A stretch of 64,000 nt of DNA from JABCPE02 sp963518955 (GCA_963518955.1 CAUQKI010000004.1:62001-126000); one strand, 5' to 3'; numbered from the stretch's first letter, positions 24,903 to 35,032 are shown. A program made the numbers and translations. The notes: a model not told the origin generated them from the letters alone.

Positions 24903-26141
24903 TTAAAATTGTGTCTGACAGCATTCTAAGCATCTTTTCTGGCTGCACCAGTTTTTGTATAAATATAAGAACGCTTGGGAATCTAGGGCTGATTTTATCT
25001 TCGCACCTAAATTTTTCCATTGTTTAATAATGGAGTTTTTCTCAGGTTTTAGGTTTTGGTAAAAATTAAATATAATTTTCTGATTATCAGTCTTTTCCTT
25101 GTGATAGGAATAAATCACAGGAAGGATGGCATTCAGCAAAATAATTTCTATAAAATCATCTGAAAGTTTTTTGGTTTTAGCTTCGCTTTCCTTTCCGAAA
25201 ACATAGTGATTTTCCCAATATTCAGAGGTTTTTATGTCTTTGAATAAATTTTTCAGCTCTTCCACGCTTTTTGCATTGATGATTTTTGAAAATAAATTCT
25301 GATGCCGAAAATACAACTGAGCCAGTTGAGAGAGCCTTATGGTAGGGAATGAAACGGGCATCATCCGCATAAATTTGGCAGGAAAAACGATGTCATTTAT
25401 CTCAAATTTCGCCCTTAAAAACTCAAATTCTTTCAGCCATTTTTGACTGTCTTTTTCCGTATTATTTAGCAAATCTGCTTTTCCAAATAAGAGGCTTTCC
25501 AGCTGAAAAGGATTTTGAGAAACTTTTTTAATGATTTTAAAATCAATGTTTTGTGCGATTTGTAGGAAAGTTTCCGAATTTACTTTCAGCCCGAAAGAGT
25601 AGGCTATTCTTTGAAATAAAACCGCCTCGTAATCGTTCTTTGTAGCCAGTAATTGCTGTTTGATTTCTTTGTCTTTTTCCTCTAATTTTTGCAAAACGAT
25701 TTCTTCGGAAAAATAATTTGGGATTTTTTTGATGCTGAAAATATCTTCACAAGGAATAAAATCCTTTTCTTTATCGAAGTTATAGTGCTGAAAATCATAA
25801 TTTTCAATATATTTTTTTAGTTCCAGCGTAGGAATGTTTTTTTCTTTTAGTTCCGAAATTTCTTGGTCGTGTTCAAAAACGATATGAAGGATAACGGACT
25901 GATAATCTTTCTGTTCCGAATGTTTGTGTAGAAGCCAGTCGGAAGATTTTACATGAAATTCAGCATTTCCGAAGAATGTGATGCCTTGTGTTTTTATTTT
26001 TACCGAATGAAAATCAGGACCAGCATTACTATTTAGTTTTCCAAAATCCAGGATTTCGATAGGGTTTCCGTCCGTATCCTTGAACAAGAGCGGATTAAAA
26101 ACCTTGTTTTCCCAAAGAGTTTGTAAAAACTTTTCTTTCAT
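24903..26141 (-). CDS. DUF2851 family protein
   Basis: A 412-residue cytoplasmic protein. The start (FLQTLWENKVFNP) and LNSNAGPDFHSVKIKTQG, FGNAEFHVKSSDW, YQSVILHIVFEHD are hallmarks of DUF2851, found mainly in Bacteroidota, with an N-terminal region suggestive of a nuclease-like fold. It ends in a cysteine cluster (CSQKRCLECCQ). Function is unknown. It begins at the base after the stop of the upstream symporter gene, so they are co-transcribed. Confidence 0.85.
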   Translation of the reverse strand: MKEKFLQTLWENKVFNPLLFKDTDGNPIEILDFGKLNSNAGPDFHSVKIKTQGITFFGNAEFHVKSSDWLLHKHSEQKDYQSVILHIVFEHDQEISELKEKNIPTLELKKYIENYDFQHYNFDKEKDFIPCEDIFSIKKIPNYFSEEIVLQKLEEKDKEIKQQLLATKNDYEAVLFQRIAYSFGLKVNSETFLQIAQNIDFKIIKKVSQNPFQLESLLFGKADLLNNTEKDSQKWLKEFEFLRAKFEINDIVFPAKFMRMMPVSFPTIRLSQLAQLYFRHQNLFSKIINAKSVEELKNLFKDIKTSEYWENHYVFGKESEAKTKKLSDDFIEIILLNAILPVIYSYHKEKTDNQKIIFNFYQNLKPEKNSIIKQWKNLGAKIKSALDSQAFLYLYKNWCSQKRCLECCQTQF

Positions 26142-27311
26142 TTAGTCGTTAGTTTTCTGTTTTTCATCCAAAATAGTATCTGTAATTACCGCTATAGCGC
26201 AGTCTCCTGTGACATTTCCAGCTGTTCCAAAGCTGTCCATAGCGATGTATAGGGAAATCATCAGCGCTTGGCTTTTTTCATCAAATCCCAGCATAGAACC
26301 GATAATTCCGATAGCCGCCATAATAGCACCGCCAGGGACTCCAGGCGCAGCCACCATAGCAATGCCAAGCATAAAAATAAATCCTGCGTAATCTAAGAAA
26401 TCAATCGGCATCTGCTGTACTACCATCAGAGCAATGGTGCAGGCTACTATTTTCAGGGCACTTCCAGATAAATGTATCGTCGCACAAAGAGGAATAACCA
26501 GTTTTGCTACCTTTTCCGAAACGCCGTTTTTGATAGTCTGCTGTAAGGAAACAGGAATGGTAGCCGCCGAAGACTGTGTTCCCAGCGCCGTGATATAGGC
26601 GGGTATCATGTTTACTAACATTTTAAAAGGATTTTTCCTTCCGATGATTCCAGCGATGGTAAATAAAAATATCAAAAACAAAATATGAAGCCCAAAAATA
26701 ATGGCAATGATTTTAATGAAAATAGAAACAATCGTGAAAACTTCCCCCGTATGTGCCATTCCTAAAAAGATACCAAAAATATACAACGGAAGCAGTGGAA
26801 TAAGCACACGAGCAATGACATTAGAGATGATAATTTCAAATTCCTCAAAAACCTGTAACAATGTAGAATTGTGTATTTTAGAAATTCCTATTCCTACCAT
26901 AAAGGCCAAAACCAGCGCCGTCATCACATCAAACATAGGAGGAATGCTCAGCGAAAAATAAGGCTTGATTTCAGTGACTTTTGAAACATCACTCAGCGAC
27001 TGCCCTTCTAAAAGACTTGGGAAAGTGCTGATACTCACTCCATAAGAAACAAAACCTGCTAAAAGCGTAGATAAATAAGCCAATCCTGCCGTTACAAGCA
27101 CTAGTTTACTGGCTGTTCCGCCCAGTTTTCCTATTGATGGGACTATTAGCCCTATGATAATCAAAGGAATACAGAATCCGAGAAACTGACTAAATAGCCC
27201 ATTGAAGGTGAGAAAGATTTTTAAAAATTCTTGATTTACAAACTTTCCAAAAATTATTCCTAAAATAATAGCAATCAGGATTTGAAGCAAGAGATTGTTG
27301 CTCTTTTTCAT
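26142..27311 (-). CDS. dicarboxylate/amino acid:cation symporter (DAACS family)
   Basis: A 389-residue inner-membrane carrier of the GltP/DctA/SstT family with about eight helices and two re-entrant loops. Motifs seen: the Ser-rich loop TALGTQSSAATIPVSL, and MVAAPGVPGGAIMAAIG with MDSFGTAGNVTGD in the last helix region that binds substrate and Na+. The specificity (glutamate, C4-dicarboxylate, serine) cannot be told. Translationally adjacent to the DUF2851 gene. Confidence 0.92.
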   Translation of the reverse strand: MKKSNNLLLQILIAIILGIIFGKFVNQEFLKIFLTFNGLFSQFLGFCIPLIIIGLIVPSIGKLGGTASKLVLVTAGLAYLSTLLAGFVSYGVSISTFPSLLEGQSLSDVSKVTEIKPYFSLSIPPMFDVMTALVLAFMVGIGISKIHNSTLLQVFEEFEIIISNVIARVLIPLLPLYIFGIFLGMAHTGEVFTIVSIFIKIIAIIFGLHILFLIFLFTIAGIIGRKNPFKMLVNMIPAYITALGTQSSAATIPVSLQQTIKNGVSEKVAKLVIPLCATIHLSGSALKIVACTIALMVVQQMPIDFLDYAGFIFMLGIAMVAAPGVPGGAIMAAIGIIGSMLGFDEKSQALMISLYIAMDSFGTAGNVTGDCAIAVITDTILDEKQKTND

Positions 27312-27383
27312 TTTTTATAAAATTTCCCAAATATAAAATTTATTTCTCGTTCAAAAAACACTGATTTTTATCAAAAAAATATG

Positions 27384-27391
27384 TATCTTTG
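27384..27391 (+). promoter_or_regulatory. gyrB promoter -7 element
   Basis: TATCTTTG, 25 bases ahead of the gyrB ATG; the -33 region is T-rich without a clear TTTG. Confidence 0.5.
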
Positions 27392-27416
27392 TAATTCACT
27401 AAATTTTTGAAAATAC

Positions 27417-29348
27417 ATGAGCGAAAAACAGTATACAGCGAGTAGTATTCAGGCATTGGAAGGTATAGAGCATGTGCGTCTCAGACCATCAATGTACATT
27501 GGAGATGTGGGGGTTAGAGGGCTTCATCACTTGGTTTATGAGGTGGTGGATAACTCTATAGACGAGGCTTTGGCAGGATATTGTGATACTATTTCGGTAA
27601 CTATTCATGAAGGAAATGGTATTTCTGTAAAAGATAATGGGCGTGGTATTCCAGTGGATTTCCACGAAAAAGAACAAAAATCTGCTCTAGAGGTGGTAAT
27701 GACCAAAATAGGGGCAGGAGGTAAGTTTGATAAAGATTCTTACAAGGTTTCTGGGGGGCTTCATGGTGTAGGGGTATCGTGTGTGAATGCGCTTTCTACA
27801 TCGTTAATTGCTACTGTTCAGAGAGATGGTAAAATCTATCAGCAGAAATATTCGCAAGGTAAAGCTCTTGGGAATGTTGAGGAAATCGGTGCTTCAGAGA
27901 TTACTGGGACAGAGGTGTTTTTCCAGCCAGATGAATCTATTTTTAATGAATTAGTATATAATTATGATACTTTGGCGGCTCGTCTTCGTGAGTTGGCTTT
28001 TCTTAATAAAGGAATTACCATCACTCTTACAGATGAAAGAGTAAAAGAGGAAAACGGAGAATTTAAAAGCGAAACTTTTTATTCTGAAGGAGGACTGAAG
28101 GAATTTGTAGAGTTCATCGATGGAAACAGAGAGGGGATAATGGATGTTATCTTCATGGAAGGAGAGCGAGATGATATCCCTGTGGAAGTAGCGATGAGAT
28201 ATAATACTTCGTTTAACGAAAACCTGCATTCTTATGTGAATAATATCAACACGCATGAGGGAGGAACTCATTTGGCTGGTTTTAGAAGAGCTTTGACTAG
28301 AACGCTCAAAAAATATGCTGATGAACTAGGAATTCCACAGAAAGAAAAAGTGGAAGTTACAGGAGATGACTTCCGTGAGGGGCTTACAGCGGTGATTTCC
28401 GTGAAAGTAATGGAGCCTCAGTTTGAGGGACAGACTAAGACTAAACTTGGGAATTCCGAAGTTTCTGGTGCTGTGGATAAGATAGTAGGAGAGATGCTTT
28501 CTAACTTTCTTGAAGAAAATCCAAACGAAGCCAAGCAGATTGTACAAAAAGTAGTTTTAGCGGCGAAAGCTCGTCAGGCAGCGAAGAAAGCCCGTGAAAT
28601 GGTGCAGAGAAAATCGCCATTAGGAGGCTCTGGTCTGCCAGGGAAATTAGCTGATTGTTCATCTAAAGACCCATCTATAAGCGAAATTTTCCTAGTAGAG
28701 GGAGACTCTGCGGGAGGAACAGCCAAAGGAGGGAGGGATAGAAATTTCCAAGCGATTTTACCACTGAGAGGTAAGATTCTGAATGTGGAAAAATCTATGC
28801 TTCACAAGGTTTATGATAATGATGAGATTAAAAATATTTATACGGCACTTGGGGTTTCTGTAGGGACAGAGGAGGACAGCAAAGCACTGAACTTGTCTAA
28901 ACTGAGATACCATAAAATAGTAATTATGACCGATGCTGATATAGATGGTTCACATATTTCTACGCTTATTCTTACCTTCTTCTTCCGTTACATGAAAGAG
29001 CTTATAGAGAATGGGTATGTATACATCGCATCACCGCCACTATATCTTCTGAAGAGAGGAAATAAAAAACTCTACGCATGGAATGACAAGGAGAGAGAGG
29101 AGCTTACCAAAGAACTTTCTGCAGATGGCAGGGGCGTGGAAATCCAGCGATACAAAGGTCTTGGGGAGATGAATGCGGAGCAACTTTGGGAAACTACACT
29201 TAACCCAGAAAATAGAATCCTAAAACAGGTGACTATAGAAAACGCAGGAGAAGCAGATAGAATTTTCTCTATGCTGATGGGAGATGAAGTTCCGCCAAGA
29301 AGAGAATTTATAGAAAAGAATGCTGTCTATGCTAATATAGATGCGTAG
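27417..29348 (+). CDS. gyrB: DNA gyrase subunit B
   Basis: A 643-residue ATPase subunit of gyrase, which introduces negative supercoils. GHKL ATPase motifs: EVVDNSIDEALAG, DNGRGIPV, and GGLHGVGVSCVNAL. The toprim part shows EGDSAGGTAKGGRDR and TDADIDGSH, and the C-terminus ends in the usual GYRB_C region with RYKGLGEMNAEQL. Length is typical for the phylum, which lacks the gammaproteobacterial insertion. It has its own promoter and terminator. Confidence 0.97.
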   Translation: MSEKQYTASSIQALEGIEHVRLRPSMYIGDVGVRGLHHLVYEVVDNSIDEALAGYCDTISVTIHEGNGISVKDNGRGIPVDFHEKEQKSALEVVMTKIGAGGKFDKDSYKVSGGLHGVGVSCVNALSTSLIATVQRDGKIYQQKYSQGKALGNVEEIGASEITGTEVFFQPDESIFNELVYNYDTLAARLRELAFLNKGITITLTDERVKEENGEFKSETFYSEGGLKEFVEFIDGNREGIMDVIFMEGERDDIPVEVAMRYNTSFNENLHSYVNNINTHEGGTHLAGFRRALTRTLKKYADELGIPQKEKVEVTGDDFREGLTAVISVKVMEPQFEGQTKTKLGNSEVSGAVDKIVGEMLSNFLEENPNEAKQIVQKVVLAAKARQAAKKAREMVQRKSPLGGSGLPGKLADCSSKDPSISEIFLVEGDSAGGTAKGGRDRNFQAILPLRGKILNVEKSMLHKVYDNDEIKNIYTALGVSVGTEEDSKALNLSKLRYHKIVIMTDADIDGSHISTLILTFFFRYMKELIENGYVYIASPPLYLLKRGNKKLYAWNDKEREELTKELSADGRGVEIQRYKGLGEMNAEQLWETTLNPENRILKQVTIENAGEADRIFSMLMGDEVPPRREFIEKNAVYANIDA

Positions 29349-29368
29349 GAAAATATAAAACCATACCA

Positions 29369-29408
29369 AATAACACTTCTAAAAATTTTTAGAAGTGTTA
29401 TTTTTTTA
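29369..29408 (+). terminator. gyrB terminator
   Basis: AATAACACTTCTAAAA pairs with TTTTAGAAGTGTTATT (16 bp), followed by T7. Confidence 0.92.
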
Positions 29409-29509
29409 TAAAATAATGATATTTTTCATGATTTTGAATAATACTAATTATAAAAAATATGTTACTTTTGTGCGAAATTTATTTAAAAAAGTAGCAAAAA
29501 TATCATTTT

Positions 29510-32077
29510 ATGAATAAAAAAGTATTATTGATTTCAAGTTTATTGTTTTCTGCAATGGCTTATAGCCAGACTATTAAAGGAAGAATAGTGCAGGAAACGC
29601 CTTCTGTTTCAGCATTGAAAGTATTGGTGAAAAAGGAAGGAAAGGAATTGGTTTATCCAGTTGATGAAAAAGGTGCGTTTAGTATACTTCTTCCAGAAGG
29701 AGGGATTTATACGCTACAAGTGGTAGAAAATACCAATATTCTATCCGATACGAATATAATCATAGGAGACGATGAAACACTGGATTTAGGAGATATCATC
29801 ATCAATGAGAAGAATATAGATAGTACACCCGAAGAACCTAAACAAGAAATCAAGGAAGAACAATTAGCTGAAAACAATCCAGAGCAGGAAGACCCTACAG
29901 CTAAACCAAAAGATAATAAAGGAGAAGGCAAAGAACATGTGCTACAAACAGTAGAGATAGTAGGTAGAGCCAGAAAAGACTATAATAGTGATTACTCTTT
30001 CTCTTCTTCTAAAATTGCCCTTAAAAATATGGAAGTGGCGCAGTCAATCTCTACCGTGACCAAGGAGCTTTTGTCTGATAGACAGGTCTTTATGATAGGG
30101 GATGCACTGAAGAATGTGACAGGGGTGAATGCCACCAGTTATTACAGCCACTATGCGATTAGAGGGGTTACCCAAGGATGGGGAAACAGAGATAATAACA
30201 GGCTAATCAACGGAATGACGGCTTTTGTGAGCTACATTTCGCCGCCGATGACGATTAACTTAGAGAGAATAGAAGTTATCAAAGGGCCTGCGAGTATCAC
30301 TTTTGCGAGTGCCAATGCGGGGGGAACTATTAATATGGTAACTAAAAAACCTTTGAGTGTTGCTAGAAAAGAAGTAGACCTTACGATAGGAAGCTACGGA
30401 ACGGTAAGAAGTACTTTGGATTTTACGGGGCCGTTAGAAAAATCAAAAACTTTACTATATCGTTTGAATTTAGGGTATGAAAACTCACGAAGCTTCAGGG
30501 ATTTACAAGGAAGTAAATCTTATATGATAGCGCCTACTATCAGCTATATCCCAAATGAAAAAACAAGAGTGAATCTAGAATTGGTATTGACTAATACTGA
30601 TACTAAACTAGACCGAGGACAGCCTATTTTTGGGGTAAAGAAAGGACAAAGCGCCAATCTGCACACCACACCTATAAGCTTTGCCATAGGAGCTTCTAAT
30701 GACTATAATAAAAACCTGAATTTCACGGTGATGAGTAGTCTTTCGCATAAGTTTACAGACAAAATAGGTCTCAATATGTCCTATATGAAGCATATCTGGG
30801 ATGAAGATTTACTAGAGCATAGAACGGCTAATAAATTTGCTCAAGATATTACAGGGAAGGCTATACCTACTTTGGTAGAAATGCAGGTTTCTCAAAGAAG
30901 ACAAAAGACATACTCGGATAACTTTAGTGCGTATTTTAATTTTGATTTTAATATCGGAAAACTGAAAAATAAAATGGTTGCAGGGTATGACCTGAGCGCT
31001 TTTGAAGTGAGTAGAAATGGAGGATGGAATAGAGCGAGAGGATATAGATTGACAAACGGAAAAGTTGCAAATAAGTTTGACAAAACTAAGGCTAGTGATT
31101 ATGTAACCGATGCTAATGGGAACCCTGTTCCAAATGTACCTCATTTTGATTTACAAAATCCTAAATACTATGTAGCGAATTTGAATGATTATGTTTTTCA
31201 AAGATTAGAAATAACTCCTTTGTATTTTATGACCAATGGAGCTTATTTAATGAATCAAATGAGTTACGGGAAATTCATCGTTAATTTCGGTATCAGACAA
31301 GAATGGTATTTAGATAAAACGAATTATAAACTTAAAAATGAAGCTGCTACAAAACAGCACAAACTCCTGAAAAGATTAGGCGTTATCTATGAGGCAACTA
31401 AAAATATGAATCTATACGCATCATATATAGAAGGATTTGAGGTGCAGACCAATGCTTATTTAGGAACTACGGCTTATGGTGGTCCATTCTCGCCGATGAC
31501 ATCTAAAATGCTGGAAGGAGGACTGAAAACAGAATGGCTGGATGGAAAACTAAATGCAAACATTGCTTATTTTAATATTCATCAGCAAAATGTACTAATG
31601 GATGATCCTAATGACAATGATGCGTTAAAGATAGAAGGAGGTGATCAGCGCTCTCAGGGGATAGAGATGGAGGTCATTGGTAGAATTTTACCAAACTGGC
31701 AGGTTAATGCTGGATACTCTTTCATCGATGCTCATACGACAGAAAATGGCGAAAGATACAGAAGTGGAAACACGCCAAAACACAGCTTCAACTTATGGAC
31801 AAGATATAATTTCGAGCAGGGAGCGCTGAAAAATTTCGGAATAGGATTAGGAGGAAATTATGTAGGAGATAGAATAGCATGGGCGGACAGGACTTTATCC
31901 ATTCCTTCTTATGTAGTGGTGGATGCAGCAGTTTATTATAAATTAAATAAAATGCAGCTGGCTGTGAATGTAGGAAATTTATTTAACAAAACATACTGGG
32001 GCGGGGCGTTTGACTACACAAGACTATTCCCTGGAACGCCTAGAAATGTGATGTTTAATGTAAAATACAGTTTCTAA
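29510..32077 (+). CDS. TonB-dependent outer-membrane siderophore-type receptor
   Basis: An 855-residue receptor. Signal peptide MNKKVLLISSLLFSAMAYSQ; a carboxypeptidase-regulatory-like domain (about 22-100); an unusual acidic, Pro/Lys-rich linker of about 45 residues; TonB-box/plug region starting near LQTVEIVGR; plug with DALKNVTGVN and RIEVIKGPASITF; and a 22-strand barrel ending in aromatic YSF. It resembles ferrichrome/FhuA-type receptors. The binding-protein gene begins 20 bases downstream, so they form a two-gene unit for metal or siderophore capture. No inner-membrane permease is nearby. Confidence 0.92.
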   Translation: MNKKVLLISSLLFSAMAYSQTIKGRIVQETPSVSALKVLVKKEGKELVYPVDEKGAFSILLPEGGIYTLQVVENTNILSDTNIIIGDDETLDLGDIIINEKNIDSTPEEPKQEIKEEQLAENNPEQEDPTAKPKDNKGEGKEHVLQTVEIVGRARKDYNSDYSFSSSKIALKNMEVAQSISTVTKELLSDRQVFMIGDALKNVTGVNATSYYSHYAIRGVTQGWGNRDNNRLINGMTAFVSYISPPMTINLERIEVIKGPASITFASANAGGTINMVTKKPLSVARKEVDLTIGSYGTVRSTLDFTGPLEKSKTLLYRLNLGYENSRSFRDLQGSKSYMIAPTISYIPNEKTRVNLELVLTNTDTKLDRGQPIFGVKKGQSANLHTTPISFAIGASNDYNKNLNFTVMSSLSHKFTDKIGLNMSYMKHIWDEDLLEHRTANKFAQDITGKAIPTLVEMQVSQRRQKTYSDNFSAYFNFDFNIGKLKNKMVAGYDLSAFEVSRNGGWNRARGYRLTNGKVANKFDKTKASDYVTDANGNPVPNVPHFDLQNPKYYVANLNDYVFQRLEITPLYFMTNGAYLMNQMSYGKFIVNFGIRQEWYLDKTNYKLKNEAATKQHKLLKRLGVIYEATKNMNLYASYIEGFEVQTNAYLGTTAYGGPFSPMTSKMLEGGLKTEWLDGKLNANIAYFNIHQQNVLMDDPNDNDALKIEGGDQRSQGIEMEVIGRILPNWQVNAGYSFIDAHTTENGERYRSGNTPKHSFNLWTRYNFEQGALKNFGIGLGGNYVGDRIAWADRTLSIPSYVVVDAAVYYKLNKMQLAVNVGNLFNKTYWGGAFDYTRLFPGTPRNVMFNVKYSF

Positions 32078-32097
32078 TAAATTTAAAATATAGTTTC

Positions 32098-33072
32098 ATG
32101 AAAAAACAATTGTTTTTGGCTTTGACTGCCATGGCAGTGATGTCTTGTTCAGAGAAAAAAGCTGCCGCAGCAAAGGCTGATACCAAACAAGAAAATAAAG
32201 TAGAATATATTTATAAAGATGCAGACAGGGATGTTCCCGTGATCATTACTACACCACCTCAGAGAGCAGCGCTGTTTAATCCATATACTACGGAGATTCT
32301 TCTCGCATTGGGATTGGAGGACAGAATCATCATAGGAAGTACGGAGGGAGAGCTTCTTCCTGAGTATAGAGAAGCCTATGAAAAGGTGCCTCAGAAATTG
32401 AAGGGTCACGGTTTCAGAATGAATAAAGAGGCTTTCTTGCTTGCAAAACCAGATTTCGCGGCAGGAAATATTAATGAAGAAACGGCGGGCTCACCAGAAG
32501 ATTTGATGAAATTGGGAATAGCGCCTTATAACCTTAGAAGTTTGGATGATATCCATAATCCTACACTGGATGATGTCTATGATGATATTATTCTATTGGG
32601 TAAGATTTTTAATGTTCCAGACAGAGCCGAAGCGCTGGTCACTAAGCTGAAAAACAAATATAATGAAGCCCAAAAGGATTTAGTAGTTCCAAAAGATGGC
32701 GAAAAGAAGAAAGTTCTGATACTTTCGTATAAAGGAGGTGTGGCGGCTTTTAGTGCTTTGGCGACAGACCTTGTCAATAAAGCTCATGGGATAAATATCT
32801 ATGCAGATTTGGATAAAAGATTTGAGTTCGTGACGCCTGAGAGTGTTTTAGAGCGAAATCCAGATGCTATTTTTATCATAGACATTCAGTCTCGCCCAGA
32901 GCCGATAGAGGAGAAAATCAACTTCTTCAAAACCGATCCTGTCTTGAAAAATACCAATGCAGTGAGGAATAATCAGGTATATAAAATAGATCTGGAAGAT
33001 GTGACCCCAGGAGTAAGGAATGTGGATTTCATCATCCGATTAAACAAAATTTTATATCAAAACAAACAATAA
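32098..33072 (+). CDS. FecB/BtuF-like substrate-binding lipoprotein
   Basis: A 324-residue lipoprotein (lipobox AVMSC, cysteine near residue 17) with a low-complexity Ala/Lys linker and then a type III periplasmic-binding fold of two lobes joined by a helix, as in iron-siderophore or cobalamin binding proteins: TTEILLALGLEDRIIIG, the lobe-2 VLILSYKGG, and YKIDLEDVTPG near the end. It is co-transcribed with the TonB receptor. The usual permease and ATPase genes are absent from this unit; a terminator follows directly. Confidence 0.87.
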   Translation: MKKQLFLALTAMAVMSCSEKKAAAAKADTKQENKVEYIYKDADRDVPVIITTPPQRAALFNPYTTEILLALGLEDRIIIGSTEGELLPEYREAYEKVPQKLKGHGFRMNKEAFLLAKPDFAAGNINEETAGSPEDLMKLGIAPYNLRSLDDIHNPTLDDVYDDIILLGKIFNVPDRAEALVTKLKNKYNEAQKDLVVPKDGEKKKVLILSYKGGVAAFSALATDLVNKAHGINIYADLDKRFEFVTPESVLERNPDAIFIIDIQSRPEPIEEKINFFKTDPVLKNTNAVRNNQVYKIDLEDVTPGVRNVDFIIRLNKILYQNKQ

Positions 33073-33083
33073 TTACAAATAAA

Positions 33084-33114
33084 AACAGCCGTTCCGTGTG
33101 AGCGGCTGTTTTTG
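33084..33114 (+). terminator. terminator of the receptor/binding-protein unit
   Basis: AACAGCCG pairs with CGGCTGTT, followed by TTTTTG. The convergent CDF gene ends just beyond it; the T run on the plus strand and A run on the other side allow use in both directions. Confidence 0.9.
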
Positions 33115-34035
33115 TTATTTACAAAACTCTTGGTCGCATTTACAACCAGAGCTTTCTATCTCAAAGGTAGAATGCTGGATGTTGTGATGTTCCAGCTTGT
33201 GGCGCAGTTCTTTTTTCATTTGCTCCATTTCTTGGAAACTTATTCCCTCATTTACCACCAGATGGACGGTTAGGGCGTTTTCAGAGCTGCTCATTGCCCA
33301 TATATGGAGGTGGTGGGTCTGTTCTATGGCAGGGATTTCCTCTATCAGTTTTTGGATTTCATTAGGATTAATGCCCTCTGGAACGCCGTTTAGGCTGAGT
33401 TTAATGCTTTCCGTCAAAAGTCCCCAAGTAGAAATCAGAATCACCACAGCGATGATGAAACTTATAACCACATCCGCGAGATTCCAGCCTGTGAAATAGA
33501 TAATCACCCCAGAGATAATCACGCCCACCGAAACCAAAGCATCTACCATCAGGTGCAGAAAAGCCCCTTTGATGTTGATATCGTGTTTTTGTCCTTTATA
33601 AAAAAGAAACGCCGAAACAGCATTGATAACCACGCCTATCGCAGCAGTAATGATGATGCCGCTGCTCTCCATTTGTGGAGGTGTATTCAGTCGTTCCACA
33701 GCTTCTATGATGATTTTAAAGACAATGAATACCAGTAGAATAGCATTGATGAGCGAAGCCAATATTGAGGCTTTTTTGTAGCCGTAAGTCAGGCTGTGCG
33801 TGCTGGCTTTCTGGGCAAGAATGATACCGATGAGCGAAATCCCTAAACTGGCAACATCGCTCAGATTATGGCTCGCATCAGAGATTAAAGCCAAAGAATT
33901 GATTCTAAAACCAACCGCAAATTCTATCACGGTGTAGAGCAGATTCAGACCGATACCGATGTAAAATGCCCTGTTGATATTTTCTAGACTGCTCACGCTA
34001 TGGTGGTGGCAGTGTCCTTCGTGTGAATGTCCCAT
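33115..34035 (-). CDS. cation diffusion facilitator efflux transporter (CzcD/ZitB-like)
   Basis: A 306-residue inner-membrane antiporter exporting zinc or a similar ion. Starts with a His-rich segment (HSHEGHCHHH), then six helices; the metal site residues appear as SDASHNLSDVAS (TM2) and HLMVDALVSVG (TM5), the H-x-x-x-D pattern seen in zinc-selective CDFs. The C-terminal cytoplasmic domain contains HHLHIWAMSS, and the protein ends in CKCDQEFC. Probably autonomous. Confidence 0.93.
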   Translation of the reverse strand: MGHSHEGHCHHHSVSSLENINRAFYIGIGLNLLYTVIEFAVGFRINSLALISDASHNLSDVASLGISLIGIILAQKASTHSLTYGYKKASILASLINAILLVFIVFKIIIEAVERLNTPPQMESSGIIITAAIGVVINAVSAFLFYKGQKHDINIKGAFLHLMVDALVSVGVIISGVIIYFTGWNLADVVISFIIAVVILISTWGLLTESIKLSLNGVPEGINPNEIQKLIEEIPAIEQTHHLHIWAMSSSENALTVHLVVNEGISFQEMEQMKKELRHKLEHHNIQHSTFEIESSGCKCDQEFCK

Positions 34036-34130
34036 GATTTTAATTATTTTTATAAAACAAGAAAAACGATGGAAATTTACGAAATTTTTTGAACTTTATG
34101 AAATTAGAAAAGATGGATGTTTTAGAAACA

Positions 34131-34168
34131 AAAATAGCCTGTCCTTAAAATCGACAGACTATTTTACA
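34131..34168 (-). terminator. terminator of the GldA-like gene
   Basis: On minus, AAAATAG-x-CTGTC pairs with GACAG-x-CTATTTT with one mismatch, followed by a U run. Confidence 0.7.
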
Positions 34169-34187
34169 ATAAAAAATGAAAAAAAAT

Positions 34188-34886
34188 TTATCCATTAGTA
34201 TAGCTCTGGAATGCTTCTTCCAGATTGCTGTATCGCCCTTTGAACTCCTCTATAGAGGTGTCTTGCAGGATGTTTCCCTTGTGGATGAGGATGACACGAG
34301 AGCATAGCGCCTCTACTTCCTGCATGATGTGCGTGGAAAGGATGATGGTTTTCTCCTTACCGATTTCTTTTATCACATTTCGGATTTCTATGATTTGGTT
34401 AGGGTCTAGTCCGTTCGTAGGCTCATCCAAGATAAGTAAATCTGGCTGGTGGAGAATCGCCTGTGCCAGCCCGACTCTCTGTTTATACCCTTTGGAGAGC
34501 TGGGAAATCTTTTTGGATTTTTCGGGACTGATGCCCACCAGCTCGATGACTTCATCTATTCTTTCGCTTGGTATTTTGTGAATATCAGCCACGAAATTCA
34601 GATATTCCTTTACGAACATTTCTTGGTAAAGCGGGTTGTTTTCTGGTAGAAAACCGATGTTTTTCTTGCTTTCTATCGGATATTGAGTGATATCTTTATC
34701 ATTGAACAAAATTTCGCCCTCATCTATTTTCACTACACCTGTGATGGATTTCATCAGCGTGGATTTCCCTGCTCCGTTTGGCCCGAGAAGTCCCACGATT
34801 TCGTTTTTTTCAATGCTGAGGTTGATATTATTCAGTGCTGTTTGTTCACCGAATTTTTTAGTTAGATTAGTAATTTGTAAAGACAT
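34188..34886 (-). CDS. ABC transporter ATP-binding protein (GldA-like)
   Basis: A 232-residue ATPase. Walker A GPNGAGKSTLMK, Q-loop region FLPENNPLYQEM, signature LSKGYKQRVGLAQA (LSxG variant), Walker B LLILDEPTNGLD and the switch STHIMQEVEA. The LPENNPLY and HIMQEVE segments match GldA, the ATPase of the gliding-motility/ABC-2 type system, though that protein is about 300 residues and this one lacks the C-terminal extension. No permease gene is adjacent. Symbol withheld because of the shorter length. Confidence 0.85.
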   Translation of the reverse strand: MSLQITNLTKKFGEQTALNNINLSIEKNEIVGLLGPNGAGKSTLMKSITGVVKIDEGEILFNDKDITQYPIESKKNIGFLPENNPLYQEMFVKEYLNFVADIHKIPSERIDEVIELVGISPEKSKKISQLSKGYKQRVGLAQAILHQPDLLILDEPTNGLDPNQIIEIRNVIKEIGKEKTIILSTHIMQEVEALCSRVILIHKGNILQDTSIEEFKGRYSNLEEAFQSYTNG

Positions 34887-35007
34887 AGTGAATTCAAAAA
34901 TATTTGGCGAAAATACAAAAATTCTTCAAAATAGACAGCCTACAAATTTAGGGATTTTAATATTTTAATTCGCTATAAATTTTTTTTAATTTTAAATCAA
35001 ATTTTTA

Positions 35008-35015
35008 TAGATTTG
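35008..35015 (+). promoter_or_regulatory. fhs promoter -7 element
   Basis: TAGATTTG, 17 bases ahead of the GTG start; -33 region is T-rich without a clear TTTG. Confidence 0.5.
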
Positions 35016-35032
35016 TAGGAAACAAAACTATT

